NCBI GenBank assembly: GCA_050700355.1
Contig: JBOHHE010000422.1
Location: 3,053 to 67,052 of the forward strand
Length of the DNA: 64,000 bases
From: GCA-003244245 sp050700355
GTDB taxonomy: Bacteria > Actinomycetota > Actinomycetes > Mycobacteriales > Pseudonocardiaceae
Direction of reading: 5' to 3'
Shown here: piece after piece, positions 16,725-25,735 of the stretch
How positions within the stretch are numbered: the first letter of the stretch is position 1
Layout: each line of letters opens with the position of its first letter
Program-made: the position numbers and the translations under genes
Notes under the pieces: model-generated
What the model was told of the DNA's origin: nothing
The model's input: only the letters and a program-made list of their open reading frames with translations
Databases searched by the model: none

Positions 16725-18971
16725 TTGACTGATCTAACTACGAGTACTCTCTCGACCGATACTGTGCACGAGACAGTGGCATTGCTGGACAACGGTGCCT
16801 TCGGCACCCGTACCGTGCGCTTCGAGACCGGTCGGCTGGCTCGGCAAGCCGCTGGTTCTGTCGTTGCCTACTTGGACGACGAGACCATGTTGCTGTCCGC
16901 TACTACCGCATCCAAGCACCCGAAGGACCAGTTTGACTTCTTTCCGCTCACCGTTGACGTCGAGGAGCGGATGTATGCGGCGGGGCGAATTCCCGGTTCC
17001 TTTTTCCGCCGGGAGGGTCGTCCGTCCACCGACGCAATCCTTACCTGCCGCCTGATCGACCGCCCGCTGCGCCCTTCCTTCGTTGACGGCCTGCGCAACG
17101 AGGTCCAGGTTGTTATCACCGTGCTGAGCCTGAACCCGGCCGATCCCTACGACGTGCTTGCGATCAATGCCGCCTCGGCGTCCACTCAACTGTCCGGGTT
17201 GCCGTTCTCCGGACCGGTGGGTGCCACCCGAGTAGCGCTGATCGACCAGCAGTGGGTGGCTTTCCCCACTCATGAGCAGGTGGGACGCGCGGTCTTCGAC
17301 ATGGTTGTCGCGGGCCGGGTGGTCGGTACCGACGTGGCGATCATGATGGTCGAGGCGGAGGCCACCGAGGCCACCACCACGCTGATCGAAGGTGGTGCCC
17401 AGGCTCCCACCGAGGAGATCGTCGCCGCCGGGCTGGAGGCCGCCAAGCCGTTCATTCGCGTGCTGTGCGCGGCGCAGCAGCAGCTTGCCGAGGCGGCAGG
17501 CAATCCGGTGCTGGAATTTCCCACCTTCCCGGCTTATCAGCCCGACGTCCTGGAGAGCGTTCGCGACGGGGTGGCCGGTGAATTGGCCCAGGCGCTGTCC
17601 GTACCGGGCAAGAAGGATCGGGAACGCAGGCTCGAGGAGATCAAGCTCAGCTGCCTGGAAAGCCTCGGTGAGCGGTTCGCGGGCCGCGAAAAGGAGATCG
17701 GCGCCGCGTTCCGCGCGGTGACCAAGACCGCGGTGCGCGAGCGCATCCTGCGTGACAAGGTACGTATCGACGGTCGCGGCATCACTGACATCCGGCCGTT
17801 GTCAGCGGAGGTCGAGGTGATCCCGAGAGCACATGGCTCGGCGCTGTTCGAACGCGGTGAGACCCAGATCATGGGGGTGACCACGCTCAACATGTTGCGG
17901 ATGGAACAGCAGATCGACTCGCTGGGTCCGGAGACCACCAAGCGCTACCTGCATCACTACAACTTCCCGCCATACTCCACCGGGGAGACCGGCCGGGTCG
18001 GCTCGCCCAAGCGACGTGAGATCGGCCATGGCGCGCTGGCTGAGCGGGCCGTGCTGCCGGTGCTGCCCAGCCGCGAAGAGTTCCCCTACGCGATCCGCCA
18101 GGTCTCCGAGGCGCTCGGCTCCAACGGTTCGACCTCGATGGGCTCGGTGTGTGCGTCCACGATGTCGCTCCTCAACGCCGGCGTGCCGCTCAAGGCGCCG
18201 GTGGCGGGCATCGCCATGGGCTTGGTCTCCGGTGAGCTGGACGGACAGACTTCCTACGTCGCGCTCACCGACATCCTCGGCGCCGAAGACGCCTTCGGTG
18301 ACATGGACTTCAAGGTCGCCGGTACCAAGGACTTCGTCACCGCCCTGCAGCTGGACACAAAGCTGTCCGGAATTCCCTCCGATGTCCTGGCGAGCGCGCT
18401 GTCCCAGGCCCGGGATGCCCGGCTGACCATCCTCGACGTGATGATGGAGGCGATCGACGGGCCGGATGAGATGAGCCCGTACGCCCCGCGGGTCACCGCG
18501 ATCAAGATTCCGATCGACAAGATCGGCGAGGTGATCGGCCCGAAGGGCAAAATGATCAATTCGATCACCGAGGAGACAGGCGCGGACATCTCCATCGAGG
18601 ACGACGGCACGATCTATGTCGGCGCCCACGACGGTCCGTCCGCCGAGGCTGCCATCAACCTGATCAATGCGATCGCCAATCCGCAACTGCCCAAGGTCGG
18701 GGAGCGCTTCCTCGGGACCGTGGTGAAGACCGCCGCTTTCGGCGCCTTCGTCTCGTTGGTTCCCGGCAAGGACGGCCTCGTGCATATTTCCAAGCTGGGC
18801 AACGGCAGGCGGATCGCCAAGGTCGAGGATGTGGTGAAGGTCGGCGACAAACTACGTGTCGAGGTGGCCGATATCGACAACCGCGGCAAGATCAGTCTGG
18901 TGCCGGTTCGTGAAGGAGACGATGCCGGTGCTGTCGTTGACGATATCGCCGAGGCCCCGGCCGGCCCGTGA
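16725..18971 (+). CDS. pnp: Polynucleotide phosphorylase / guanosine pentaphosphate synthase
   Basis: 748 aa. 3'-5' phosphorolytic RNase and polymerase; the actinobacterial type (GpsI) has also been reported to make pppGpp. Two RNase PH domains (FETGRLARQAAGSVVAYLDDETMLL; RDKVRIDGRGITDIRPL, FERGETQIMGVTTL) flank a helical domain. A KH domain (KIGEVIGPKGKMINSI, about 600) and an S1 domain (GTVVKTAAFGAFVSLVPGKDGLVHISKL, about 660) follow. I place the start at the TTG at 16725 because GAGGAGGAGA ends 4 nt before it; the in-frame ATG at 16704 would put that site inside the gene. Confidence 0.95.
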   Translation: MTDLTTSTLSTDTVHETVALLDNGAFGTRTVRFETGRLARQAAGSVVAYLDDETMLLSATTASKHPKDQFDFFPLTVDVEERMYAAGRIPGSFFRREGRPSTDAILTCRLIDRPLRPSFVDGLRNEVQVVITVLSLNPADPYDVLAINAASASTQLSGLPFSGPVGATRVALIDQQWVAFPTHEQVGRAVFDMVVAGRVVGTDVAIMMVEAEATEATTTLIEGGAQAPTEEIVAAGLEAAKPFIRVLCAAQQQLAEAAGNPVLEFPTFPAYQPDVLESVRDGVAGELAQALSVPGKKDRERRLEEIKLSCLESLGERFAGREKEIGAAFRAVTKTAVRERILRDKVRIDGRGITDIRPLSAEVEVIPRAHGSALFERGETQIMGVTTLNMLRMEQQIDSLGPETTKRYLHHYNFPPYSTGETGRVGSPKRREIGHGALAERAVLPVLPSREEFPYAIRQVSEALGSNGSTSMGSVCASTMSLLNAGVPLKAPVAGIAMGLVSGELDGQTSYVALTDILGAEDAFGDMDFKVAGTKDFVTALQLDTKLSGIPSDVLASALSQARDARLTILDVMMEAIDGPDEMSPYAPRVTAIKIPIDKIGEVIGPKGKMINSITEETGADISIEDDGTIYVGAHDGPSAEAAINLINAIANPQLPKVGERFLGTVVKTAAFGAFVSLVPGKDGLVHISKLGNGRRIAKVEDVVKVGDKLRVEVADIDNRGKISLVPVREGDDAGAVVDDIAEAPAGP

Positions 18972-20248
18972 CGTTACAGCGCAGTGTGCTTCCTTCCGGT
19001 CTCCGGGTGCTGACCGAGGAGCTACCAGGCACCGGTTCAGCCGCAGTCGGGATGTGGGTCGCGGTGGGCTCCCGGGACGAGCCCACCGCGGTAGCCGGTG
19101 CGGCGCATTATCTGGAGCATCTGCTGTTCAAGGGCACCGCGCGACGCTCCGCCGTCGCGATCGCTGAGGAGATCGATGCGGTGGGTGGGGAGCTCAACGC
19201 GTTCACCACCAAGGAGCACACCTGTTACTACGCCCATGTCGTGGACTCCGACCTCGGGCTAGCGGTCGATCTGTTGTGCGATGTGCTCGGGAACGCACTG
19301 CTGGATCCAGCGGATGTGGATCTGGAGCGCGGGGTGGTGCTGGAGGAGATCGCGATACGGAACGACGATCCGGAGGACCTGCTGGACGACGAGTTCTCCG
19401 CCGCGCTGCTCGGTTCACATCCGCTCGGGCGTCCGGTGCTGGGTACTGAAGTGTCGGTCACCGGGATGAGCCGGGAGGCATTGCATCGCTTCTACCAACA
19501 GCTCTACATCCCGCAGCGGATGGTGCTGGCGGTGACCGGCAACGTCACACACGAGGTGGTGCTGGCTGCGGTGCGGGACAGCTTCGGGCATCGTCTGACG
19601 GACTCGGCTGAGCCTGTGGCGCCCCGTCGCGGCCGGGCCACGGTGATCGGACGGTGTCCGCTCGTGGTGCGCACCGAGGACTCCGAGCAGGCTCATCTCA
19701 TGTTGGGTGTGCAGGCGATCGACCGGCACGATGACCGGCGTGAGGTGCTCAGCGTGCTCAACGCCGCACTCGGCGGCGGCATGAGCTCTCGGTTGTTCCA
19801 GCAGATCCGAGAGCAACGTGGGCTGGCGTACTCGGTGTACTCCTCGGCGACCTGTTATGCCGACATCGGAAGTCTCGCGATCTATGCCGGATGTTCCCCG
19901 CATCGCCTCGGCGAGGTGGCCGAGGTGATCGGCGACGTGTTGGCCTCGATCGCCCGGGACGGCCTGTCCGGCGCCGAACTCGCTCGGGGCAAGGGGCAGC
20001 TTCGCGGTGGGCTCATCCTCGGTCTGGAGGATACGGTTTCCTGGATGAGCAGGATCGGCAGGGCGGAGCTCAACTACGGTGCGCACCGTAGCGTCGAGGA
20101 TGAGTTACATCGGATCGATCAGGTGACCGGGGACCAGGTCGGTGCCCTGGCCCGCGAGTTACTTCGTCAGCCGGTCACCGCCGCTGTGGTCGGCCCCTAC
20201 GCCCATGCGGAAGACCTGCCCGACGAGATCGCCCACTTGATCGCATGA
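18968..20248 (+). CDS. M16 family zinc metallopeptidase (PepR-like)
   Basis: 426 aa. The inverted zinc motif HxxEH is in AAHYLEHLLFKGT (about residues 45-57), with the distal glutamate about 75 residues later in VVLEEIAIRNDD. The C-terminal half holds the substrate-binding arginine-tyrosine segment QIREQRGLAYSVYS. Matches the mycobacterial PepR family that follows pnp. Cytoplasmic, no signal peptide seen. GTG start overlaps the pnp stop. Confidence 0.92.
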   Translation: MTLQRSVLPSGLRVLTEELPGTGSAAVGMWVAVGSRDEPTAVAGAAHYLEHLLFKGTARRSAVAIAEEIDAVGGELNAFTTKEHTCYYAHVVDSDLGLAVDLLCDVLGNALLDPADVDLERGVVLEEIAIRNDDPEDLLDDEFSAALLGSHPLGRPVLGTEVSVTGMSREALHRFYQQLYIPQRMVLAVTGNVTHEVVLAAVRDSFGHRLTDSAEPVAPRRGRATVIGRCPLVVRTEDSEQAHLMLGVQAIDRHDDRREVLSVLNAALGGGMSSRLFQQIREQRGLAYSVYSSATCYADIGSLAIYAGCSPHRLGEVAEVIGDVLASIARDGLSGAELARGKGQLRGGLILGLEDTVSWMSRIGRAELNYGAHRSVEDELHRIDQVTGDQVGALARELLRQPVTAAVVGPYAHAEDLPDEIAHLIA

Positions 20249-20261
20249 CGGAGTTGATTGC

Positions 20262-21056
20262 ATGACGGCGTCTGAGCAGGCATCGCCCCGGCAGGATCGG
20301 TCGGAGGAGAACCCCATCCGGGTCGGGGTCCTCGGTGCCCGGGGACGAATGGGCACCGAGGTGTGCAAGGCGGTGGACGCGGCGCCCGACATGGAACTGG
20401 TCGCGATGGTCGACGCGGGCGACTGGATGTTCAACGTCGCCGACGCGGGGGCTGAGGTCGTTGTCGACTTCACCCATCCCGATGTGGTGATGGACAACGT
20501 GCGGTTCTGCGTGGACCAGGGCATCCATGCCGTGGTGGGCACCACCGGTTTCGATGAGAAGCGGCTGGCCCAGGTCCGTGAATGGCTCGCGCCCAGACCC
20601 GACCTCGGGGTGTTGATCGCACCCAACTTCGCGATCGGGGCGATTCTGTCCATGCGTTTCGCCGCGATGGCCGCCCGGTACTACGACTCGGCGGAGGTCG
20701 TGGAGCTGCACCATCCGCGCAAGGCCGACGCGCCCTCGGGAACCGCCACCCGGACTGCCGCGCTCATTGCGGCGGCCCGCACCGAGGCCGGAATGGGCCC
20801 GATCCCCGACGCCACCACTCAATCGCTCCCGGGCGCCCGAGGCGCGAACATCGACGGTGTGCGGGTGCATTCGGTGCGCCTCGCCGGACTGGTCGCACAT
20901 CAGGAGGTCCTGCTGGGCACCTCGGGCGAGACGTTGACGATCCGGCACGACTCGCTGGACCGCTCGTCGTTCATGCCGGGTGTGTTGCTCGGCGTCCGAT
21001 CCGTGCTGCAACGCCCCGGCCTGACCCTGAGCTTGGAACCTCTGATCGACTTATAA
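20262..21056 (+). CDS. dapB: 4-hydroxy-tetrahydrodipicolinate reductase
   Basis: 264 aa. Second committed step of lysine/meso-DAP synthesis. NAD(P)H-binding VGVLGARGRMGTEV (residues about 22-35), VVGTTGFDE, PNFAIGAIL, and the catalytic ELHHPRKADAPSGTA with His-His and Lys. ATG at 20262 is 13 bp after the M16 stop. dapA lies 7 kb downstream on the same strand. Confidence 0.95.
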   Translation: MTASEQASPRQDRSEENPIRVGVLGARGRMGTEVCKAVDAAPDMELVAMVDAGDWMFNVADAGAEVVVDFTHPDVVMDNVRFCVDQGIHAVVGTTGFDEKRLAQVREWLAPRPDLGVLIAPNFAIGAILSMRFAAMAARYYDSAEVVELHHPRKADAPSGTATRTAALIAAARTEAGMGPIPDATTQSLPGARGANIDGVRVHSVRLAGLVAHQEVLLGTSGETLTIRHDSLDRSSFMPGVLLGVRSVLQRPGLTLSLEPLIDL

Positions 21057-21107
21057 TGTTCCACCGACTCAGACCGCTTGGTTGAGCATTCCGATGAGGT
21101 TTACGTG

Positions 21108-21147
21108 ATTCGTTATTCGGAGTCAGTATTCGTTATTCGGAGTCAGT
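21108..21147 (+). repeat. Perfect tandem duplication, 2 x 20 bp
   Basis: ATTCGTTATTCGGAGTCAGT occurs twice back to back. The second copy covers the stop codon (complement 21143-21145) of the convergent GNAT gene. It lies in the spacer between the dapB and GNAT 3' ends. Confidence 0.9.
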
Positions 21148-21697
21148 GCAGCGTTAGGTCGAGGGAACCGGTCAGACGTACCTCGCGCAGCGGTCGACCT
21201 CCGGTATCGAGGGTGCGCACTGTGCCGTCGGGACTCCACCCGGCACGCCGGTAGAAGTTCAGCGAAGCCGGGTCTTCAGCGGGTACCCAGACGATCCCCC
21301 GGGTGGCACCGGAATCGCGCAGTGCGGCGGCGGCGGCGGCGAGCAGGCGTCCGCCGTGGCCGCGGCGCCCCCACCGCGGCTCCACCAGCAGGGTGCTCAC
21401 CAATCCGGTCTGTGCCGTGTCGGCAGGCAGGGTGCCGTCGGCGGCGGCTACTTCGCCGGGCGGGGCTGGGGCTGCCACCACGAATCCGACCGGATCGTCG
21501 CCTTCGGTGGCTAACAGCACCGTGGCTCCGCCGCCGACGGTGTCGGCCCAGGCTTGTTGCACGGCAGGCGAATCCAGCCCGTCGAGGATCTCGGGTGGTA
21601 GCAGTTCAACGTAGGCGGCCCGCCAGGTCATCTGCTGTAGAGCGACAAGTACGGGAACGTCGTGCGAGGTGGCGGTGCGTACCCGGGCTTGTGCCAT
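21143..21697 (-). CDS. GNAT family N-acetyltransferase
   Basis: 184 aa. Acetyl-CoA-binding fold with LLVEPRWGRRGHGGRLLAAA (motif A, R/QxxGxG/A form) and the late LNFYRRAGWSPDG (motif B). Acceptor unknown. The ATG at 21697 is exactly 6 nt after TACCGT on the minus strand, with TGGACA 19 nt further upstream, which suggests a leaderless transcript. Convergent with dapB. Confidence 0.85.
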   Translation of the reverse strand: MAQARVRTATSHDVPVLVALQQMTWRAAYVELLPPEILDGLDSPAVQQAWADTVGGGATVLLATEGDDPVGFVVAAPAPPGEVAAADGTLPADTAQTGLVSTLLVEPRWGRRGHGGRLLAAAAAALRDSGATRGIVWVPAEDPASLNFYRRAGWSPDGTVRTLDTGGRPLREVRLTGSLDLTLH

Positions 21698-21907
21698 CCC
21701 GTTACGGTAGCGACACCCGGGTCTGTGGTGTCCAGCTACCGGGACTCTCGTCGTGCTGCCGGGTTGTGCGGACTGTGAAGCTTTTCTCACTTTTTGGGTC
21801 AGGAGCAAGCCCTGCGTGCTGGCCAAACCCACGCCGGTGCCATCCATGCGCCCATGTGGCGAGAAATCGCCAGCGCCACGGTCGGTCCGCGTGCGAGGGT
21901 CAGAGCC

Positions 21908-22888
21908 GTGACGCCAATGATTACGCGGCACTCCACCCGTGCCTCCATCGCCGCACTGCCCTGGATCGCGCTGGGCGTGGTGTACGTGGTCTGGGGTTCC
22001 ACCTATCTGGGCATCCGGTTCCTCATCGAGTCCGCACCCGCACTGCTTTCCGGGGGTGCTCGGTTCCTGTGCGCCGGCCTCGTCCTGATAGTGATCGTTG
22101 CGGTGGTGGCCGGACCGGGGGCGTTGCGGTTCACCCGCCCACAGCTGGGTACGGCGGTCCTGGTAGGGCTGTTACTGCCGGCTTGCGGCCAGGGTCTGGT
22201 GATGATTGCTGAGCACCACGTCGCGTCGGGTTTGACTGCGCTCCTGGTGGCTTGTATGCCGCTCTACGTCGTGTTGCTGCGTTGTGCCCTGGGCGAGCGC
22301 CCACACCGGGTGACCATGCTGGGGGTGGGGCTGGGGCTCGGCGGGCTGGTCGTGCTGGTGATTGCCGGGACCGGCGGTGGCAGTGCCGGTGTAACCGGCG
22401 CTGCCTGGTGGGGGCCTTGGCTGGTCCTGGTGGCTGTTCTTGGCTGGTCCATCGGCTCGGTGGCCAGCACCCGGTTACCCACTCCACCGAACCCGTTCGC
22501 GTTGGCTGCCGTGGAGATGCTGGTCGGCGGTGCCGCGCTGGCGGTCGTTGGCCTACTGGCCGGGGAACGGTGGGAACTCGCCGCCACCTCGGCGTCCTCC
22601 TGGATCGCCTGGGGTTACCTGGTGGTGTTCGGCTCGTTGCTCGCCTTCAGCTCCTACGTCTACGTGCTCGGCCGGCTGCCACTGTCCACAGTGGCCACCT
22701 ACACTTATGTCAATCCGATGATCGCGGTCATGTTGGGAGTGACATTCGCGGGGGAGCGCTTCTCAACCGTGCAGCTCGGCGGGGGACTGCTGGTGCTGCT
22801 TGCGGTGGTGCTCGTTATCCGCGCCGAGCGGCCTCGCCGGCCCGAACCCGAGGAAGTGTGCCCGGTTGCGGAGGCGGCTGGGCGATAG
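21908..22888 (+). CDS. EamA/DMT family membrane transporter
   Basis: About 326 aa with ten predicted membrane helices in two EamA repeats. The first begins WIALGVVYVVWGSTYLGIRFLIE, a typical DMT start. The second begins near residue 165 (LVLVAVLGWSIGSVASTRL) and includes TVATYTYVNPMIAVMLG. Probable metabolite exporter; substrate unknown. GTG 21908 follows GAGGGTCAGAG; an ATG 9 nt later is possible. Upstream in-frame codons are not needed. Confidence 0.85.
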   Translation: MTPMITRHSTRASIAALPWIALGVVYVVWGSTYLGIRFLIESAPALLSGGARFLCAGLVLIVIVAVVAGPGALRFTRPQLGTAVLVGLLLPACGQGLVMIAEHHVASGLTALLVACMPLYVVLLRCALGERPHRVTMLGVGLGLGGLVVLVIAGTGGGSAGVTGAAWWGPWLVLVAVLGWSIGSVASTRLPTPPNPFALAAVEMLVGGAALAVVGLLAGERWELAATSASSWIAWGYLVVFGSLLAFSSYVYVLGRLPLSTVATYTYVNPMIAVMLGVTFAGERFSTVQLGGGLLVLLAVVLVIRAERPRRPEPEEVCPVAEAAGR

Positions 22889-22927
22889 CGGGGATTTTGT
22901 CAGTGCCAGCTGGCAGCATCACCGTTC

Positions 22928-24328
22928 GTGCAGACGATAGGACCGGCTACCGCGCGCCGCATCGCGCTGGCTGCGCAGGGCTTCGCTGACCCACGCCCGG
23001 TCGGCCCCGTGACGCGACGGCACCTGCAGCGGGTGCTCGGCAGGGTCGGACTGCTGCAACTGGACTCGGTGACGGTGCTGGCCCGGGCGCATTACCTTCC
23101 GGTGTTCAGCCGGCTGGGTCCTTACCCGAGAGAGCTGCTCGACGGCGCCGCGTGGGAGCACACCGGGCGCCGACCCCGCTTGCTGGTGGAGTACTGGGCG
23201 CACGAGGCGAGTCTGGTGCCGGTGCGAGATTGGCCGCTGCTGCATTCGGGTGCCAAGAAGCCGGGCTGGTGGCAGGGATATGGGGAGCTGGCGGCCCGCT
23301 CCCCGGAGCTGGTCGATGCCCTGTTGGTGGCAGTGCGGGAGCTGGGCCCGGTCAGCGCGGGCACCCCTGAACGGGAGTTGGCCGGCGAGACGCTGCGCAG
23401 GCCGGGTTCGTGGTGGAACCGGACGGATACCAAACGAATCTGCGAATGGCTGTTCGGCATCGGCGAGCTCACTACCGGAACCCGGCGTGGTTTCGAGCGG
23501 CTCTACGACCTGCCTGAGCGGGTACTGCCGCCAGAGGTGCTCACCCGTCGGGTCAGAGCGGAGGAGGGCGCCCGCGAGCTGATCGCCCGTGCCGGCGCTG
23601 CGCTGGGTGTGGCTACGGAACCGGATCTGCGCGACTATTACCGGCTGCGGCCGGAGCGCAGCCGGCAAGCGGTCGCGGAGCTGGTGGAGCGAGGCGAACT
23701 GGAACCGGTGGAGGTTCGCGGCTGGCCGAACACCGCCTACCGGCATCGAGATGCCGGCACCCCGCGGCGAATTTCCGGCGCCGCGCTGCTGTGCCCGTTC
23801 GATCCGTTGATCTGGGATCGGGCCCGAACCGAGCGGCTGTTCGGTTTCCGATACCGCATCGAGATCTATGTCCCGCAGCCCAAGCGCGCCTACGGCTACT
23901 ACGTGTTCCCTTTTCTACTGGACGGTGAACTGGTCGCCCGGGTGGACCTCAAAGCCGATCGGGCGGCAGGTCTGCTGCGGGTACCCGGTGCCTTCGCCGA
24001 GCCCGGGGTGGACACCGCCAGGGTGGTCGTCGAACTGGCCGGCGCGCTGCGGGAGATGGCCGGCTGGCTGGAGCTGGACGGGATCGCGGTGGGAGATCGC
24101 GGCGATCTCGTCGCCGCTCTCGGCGCAGCAGTCAGCTCGCGTGGATCAACCCGGTGCCGAGGTGACGAGGGCATCGCCCGATCCGGTGCGGGCGCGCACC
24201 CGCAGCCCCACGTCGCCCTCGACGGGCGGTCCGCCGACCGTCAGATCGCTGCGCACCCGGCCGGATCCGGAGCTGACGTCCACCTCGGCTCGGACGCCGG
24301 GGTGGATCCCCACCCGCAGTTGCCCTGA
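22928..24328 (+). CDS. Winged-helix DNA glycosylase-like protein (YcaQ/AlkZ superfamily), with odd C-terminus
   Basis: 466 aa. Belongs to the HTH_42 winged-helix family, whose members include E. coli YcaQ and Streptomyces AlkZ, glycosylases that unhook DNA crosslinks. Visible: GLLQLDSVTVLARAHYLPVFSRLG near the start, LLVEYWAHEASLVPV, and the family segment LLCPFDPLIWDRARTERLFGFRYRIEIYVP (about 283-312). Family members usually end close to ELDGIAVGDRGDLVAALGAAV (about 400). Here the frame runs 60 more residues, Ser/His/Gly-rich and unlike a domain, antisense to the next gene for about 183 bp. The frame one base over stops at 24164, so a late frameshift is possible. Confidence 0.8.
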   Translation: MQTIGPATARRIALAAQGFADPRPVGPVTRRHLQRVLGRVGLLQLDSVTVLARAHYLPVFSRLGPYPRELLDGAAWEHTGRRPRLLVEYWAHEASLVPVRDWPLLHSGAKKPGWWQGYGELAARSPELVDALLVAVRELGPVSAGTPERELAGETLRRPGSWWNRTDTKRICEWLFGIGELTTGTRRGFERLYDLPERVLPPEVLTRRVRAEEGARELIARAGAALGVATEPDLRDYYRLRPERSRQAVAELVERGELEPVEVRGWPNTAYRHRDAGTPRRISGAALLCPFDPLIWDRARTERLFGFRYRIEIYVPQPKRAYGYYVFPFLLDGELVARVDLKADRAAGLLRVPGAFAEPGVDTARVVVELAGALREMAGWLELDGIAVGDRGDLVAALGAAVSSRGSTRCRGDEGIARSGAGAHPQPHVALDGRSADRQIAAHPAGSGADVHLGSDAGVDPHPQLP

Positions 24329-25063
24329 ACCGGTGGCGAGCTGGATGTTGCCTGCTGAGGCGTCGACCACCGTGAGGTCACCGCTGCCGGTGCGGGCGCT
24401 AACGTCGTGCTCGACGGCGCCGATCCGTACGTCACCGGAACCGGTTTGCACGGTGCTGGCACTACCAGCGCCTTCCAGAGAAACCACGTCCACTCCACCG
24501 GAGCCGGTTCGCACCCGCAATCCGCTCAACGCCGACCCCAGGCCTACGTGGCCCGAGCTGGTGCTGATGTCCATCGCGCCGGTGCACCGCTGCGCGCGGA
24601 CCTGCCCGGAACCGGTTGAGGCGTCGAACCGGTCAGCGACACCGTCGACGGCGATATCCGCTGAACCACTGCGAGCGATGATCGACGAGCCTGCCGGCGC
24701 GGTCACCTGGATCGTCAGGGGCACGGTGCGCAGCGGGAAATCTCGGGGGCTGGACACGAAGAGCCGTTGCCCGGTGAAGTCGATCGCGGTGTTGCGCGCG
24801 GCCTCTGCGGCCAGCTCGCCCGGTTGGGTCGTTCCCGTCTGTTCGCCCAACCAGGTCAGCAGGCTGCCGATTCCGGCGGCCCACGGCAGCTGGCCAGGCG
24901 GATCGGGGCGGATCTGCACGGCCACCGAGCCCGCCCCGGCGGCACCCTCCACAAGCTGGACGTCCAGGCGTCCGCTGCCCATCTCGACCGAGATCTCGAT
25001 CGGTCCCTCACACTCGAAGTCCTGCTGCCGGACCACCGTCACGTCCGTATTGCCGTGTTCCAC
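24146..25063 (-). CDS. DUF4097 family beta-strand repeat protein
   Basis: 305 aa. The C-terminal two thirds is a right-handed beta-helix-type repeat with many SGSG/TGSG turns (ASTGSGQVRA, RTGSGGVDVV, QTGSGDVRIG, ARTGSGDLTV, SSGSGRVRSD). This is the DUF4097 (putative adhesin) fold. No signal peptide, so probably cytoplasmic. Start GTG (complement 25061-25063) follows a perfect AGGAGG. It is 44 bp downstream of the RHH regulator gene and presumably co-transcribed; the pair recurs in actinobacteria. Its 3' end overlaps the convergent glycosylase-like gene. Confidence 0.82.
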   Translation of the reverse strand: MEHGNTDVTVVRQQDFECEGPIEISVEMGSGRLDVQLVEGAAGAGSVAVQIRPDPPGQLPWAAGIGSLLTWLGEQTGTTQPGELAAEAARNTAIDFTGQRLFVSSPRDFPLRTVPLTIQVTAPAGSSIIARSGSADIAVDGVADRFDASTGSGQVRAQRCTGAMDISTSSGHVGLGSALSGLRVRTGSGGVDVVSLEGAGSASTVQTGSGDVRIGAVEHDVSARTGSGDLTVVDASAGNIQLATGSGQLRVGIHPGVRAEVDVSSGSGRVRSDLTVGGPPVEGDVGLRVRARTGSGDALVTSAPG

Positions 25064-25107
25064 GATTCCTCCTGGCCGACGTTCGCCCCTAGGTCCTTTA
25101 CCGGTGC

Positions 25108-25644
25108 TCAGCCCTGGACCCAGCCGTGGACCCGGTTGCGACCTCGACGCTCGTCGGTTCCCCATCGGGGCTGATTCCACGCCTCACCGCGCAGCGCCCC
25201 TTGGACAGCTTGGGAGACCCAGGTATTGAGTGAGACGCCCTGCTGGGCGGCGGCTCGCTCGGCTTGACCCTTGATCTGATCGAGCAGTCGGAGAGTCATC
25301 CGGCTGATGTCACCGCCGACGTCTGCGAAGGAGCCTGCGTCGGACGCTCCCGGCTGGGAGGCTCCCGGCTGCGATGCGGTGTCGGGTTCCGGCTCATGGC
25401 CCGCTGCCGCGCTCACCACCACCCGCACGTCGCGTCCGTCGAGGCGCACCTCCACCACTCGATCGTCCAATATGGCGGTGACCTCGGCGGCGAGGTCGGA
25501 CAGCGCGTTCATGACGGTCAGGCGAGCTGCGGGTTCCAGTGCAGCGCCGAGCACGGCCGCGGTGTGCCGGGTCTGTTCGTCGCCTGCTGACGCCGCGGCG
25601 GTGAGGTCTTCGCGCAACCGGCTGATGTAGGGGGTGAGATCCAT
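25108..25644 (-). CDS. Ribbon-helix-helix (HicB-type) DNA-binding protein
   Basis: 178 aa. The C-terminal part (about 125-170) is a ribbon-helix-helix domain: ISRMTLRLLDQIKGQAERAAAQQGVSLNTWVSQAVQGAL, with the short beta strand MTLRL. The N-terminal half (DLTPYISRLREDLTAAASAGDEQT) is helical. A linker carries SQPGASQPGAS. No HicA-like toxin is adjacent, so I read it as a regulator of itself and the DUF4097 gene. I choose the ATG at 25644; a TTG at 25680 would translate the operator-like repeats. Confidence 0.78.
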   Translation of the reverse strand: MDLTPYISRLREDLTAAASAGDEQTRHTAAVLGAALEPAARLTVMNALSDLAAEVTAILDDRVVEVRLDGRDVRVVVSAAAGHEPEPDTASQPGASQPGASDAGSFADVGGDISRMTLRLLDQIKGQAERAAAQQGVSLNTWVSQAVQGALRGEAWNQPRWGTDERRGRNRVHGWVQG

Positions 25645-25687
25645 GACATCAACTATGACGTCAAGTTTGATGTCAGTCAAGACGTCA
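25644..25687 (-). promoter_or_regulatory. Four-site operator array, 12-bp period
   Basis: TGACATCA (25644), TGACGTCA (25656), TGATGTCA (25668) and AGACGTCA (25680) start exactly 12 bp apart. The consensus TGAYRTCA is palindromic or nearly so. The array ends at the start codon of the RHH gene and faces thyX. RHH proteins typically bind such short, evenly spaced repeats cooperatively, so this is a good autoregulation site. Confidence 0.75.
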
Positions 25688-25696
25688 TATTGGTGC

Positions 25697-25713
25697 CGCA
25701 GCTAGGCTGCGGG
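25697..25713 (+). promoter_or_regulatory. Short dyad in the thyX promoter region
   Basis: CCGCAGC-TAG-GCTGCGG, a perfect 7-bp stem about 23 bp before the thyX GTG. It contains TAGGCT, a possible -10 for thyX. The ribosome site is GAGAGGAAGG. Confidence 0.35.
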
Positions 25714-25735
25714 CAGTTCGAGAGGAAGGTTCGCC

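Noticed and set aside
16704..16725. ATG at 16704 as pnp start
   Set aside because: It would place the strong GAGGAGGAGA ribosome site inside the coding region; the TTG at 16725 sits at the right distance from it.
25108..25644. HicA/HicB toxin-antitoxin module
   Set aside because: The RHH protein is HicB-like, but no HicA-type double-stranded-RNA-binding toxin is adjacent; its partner is a DUF4097 protein.
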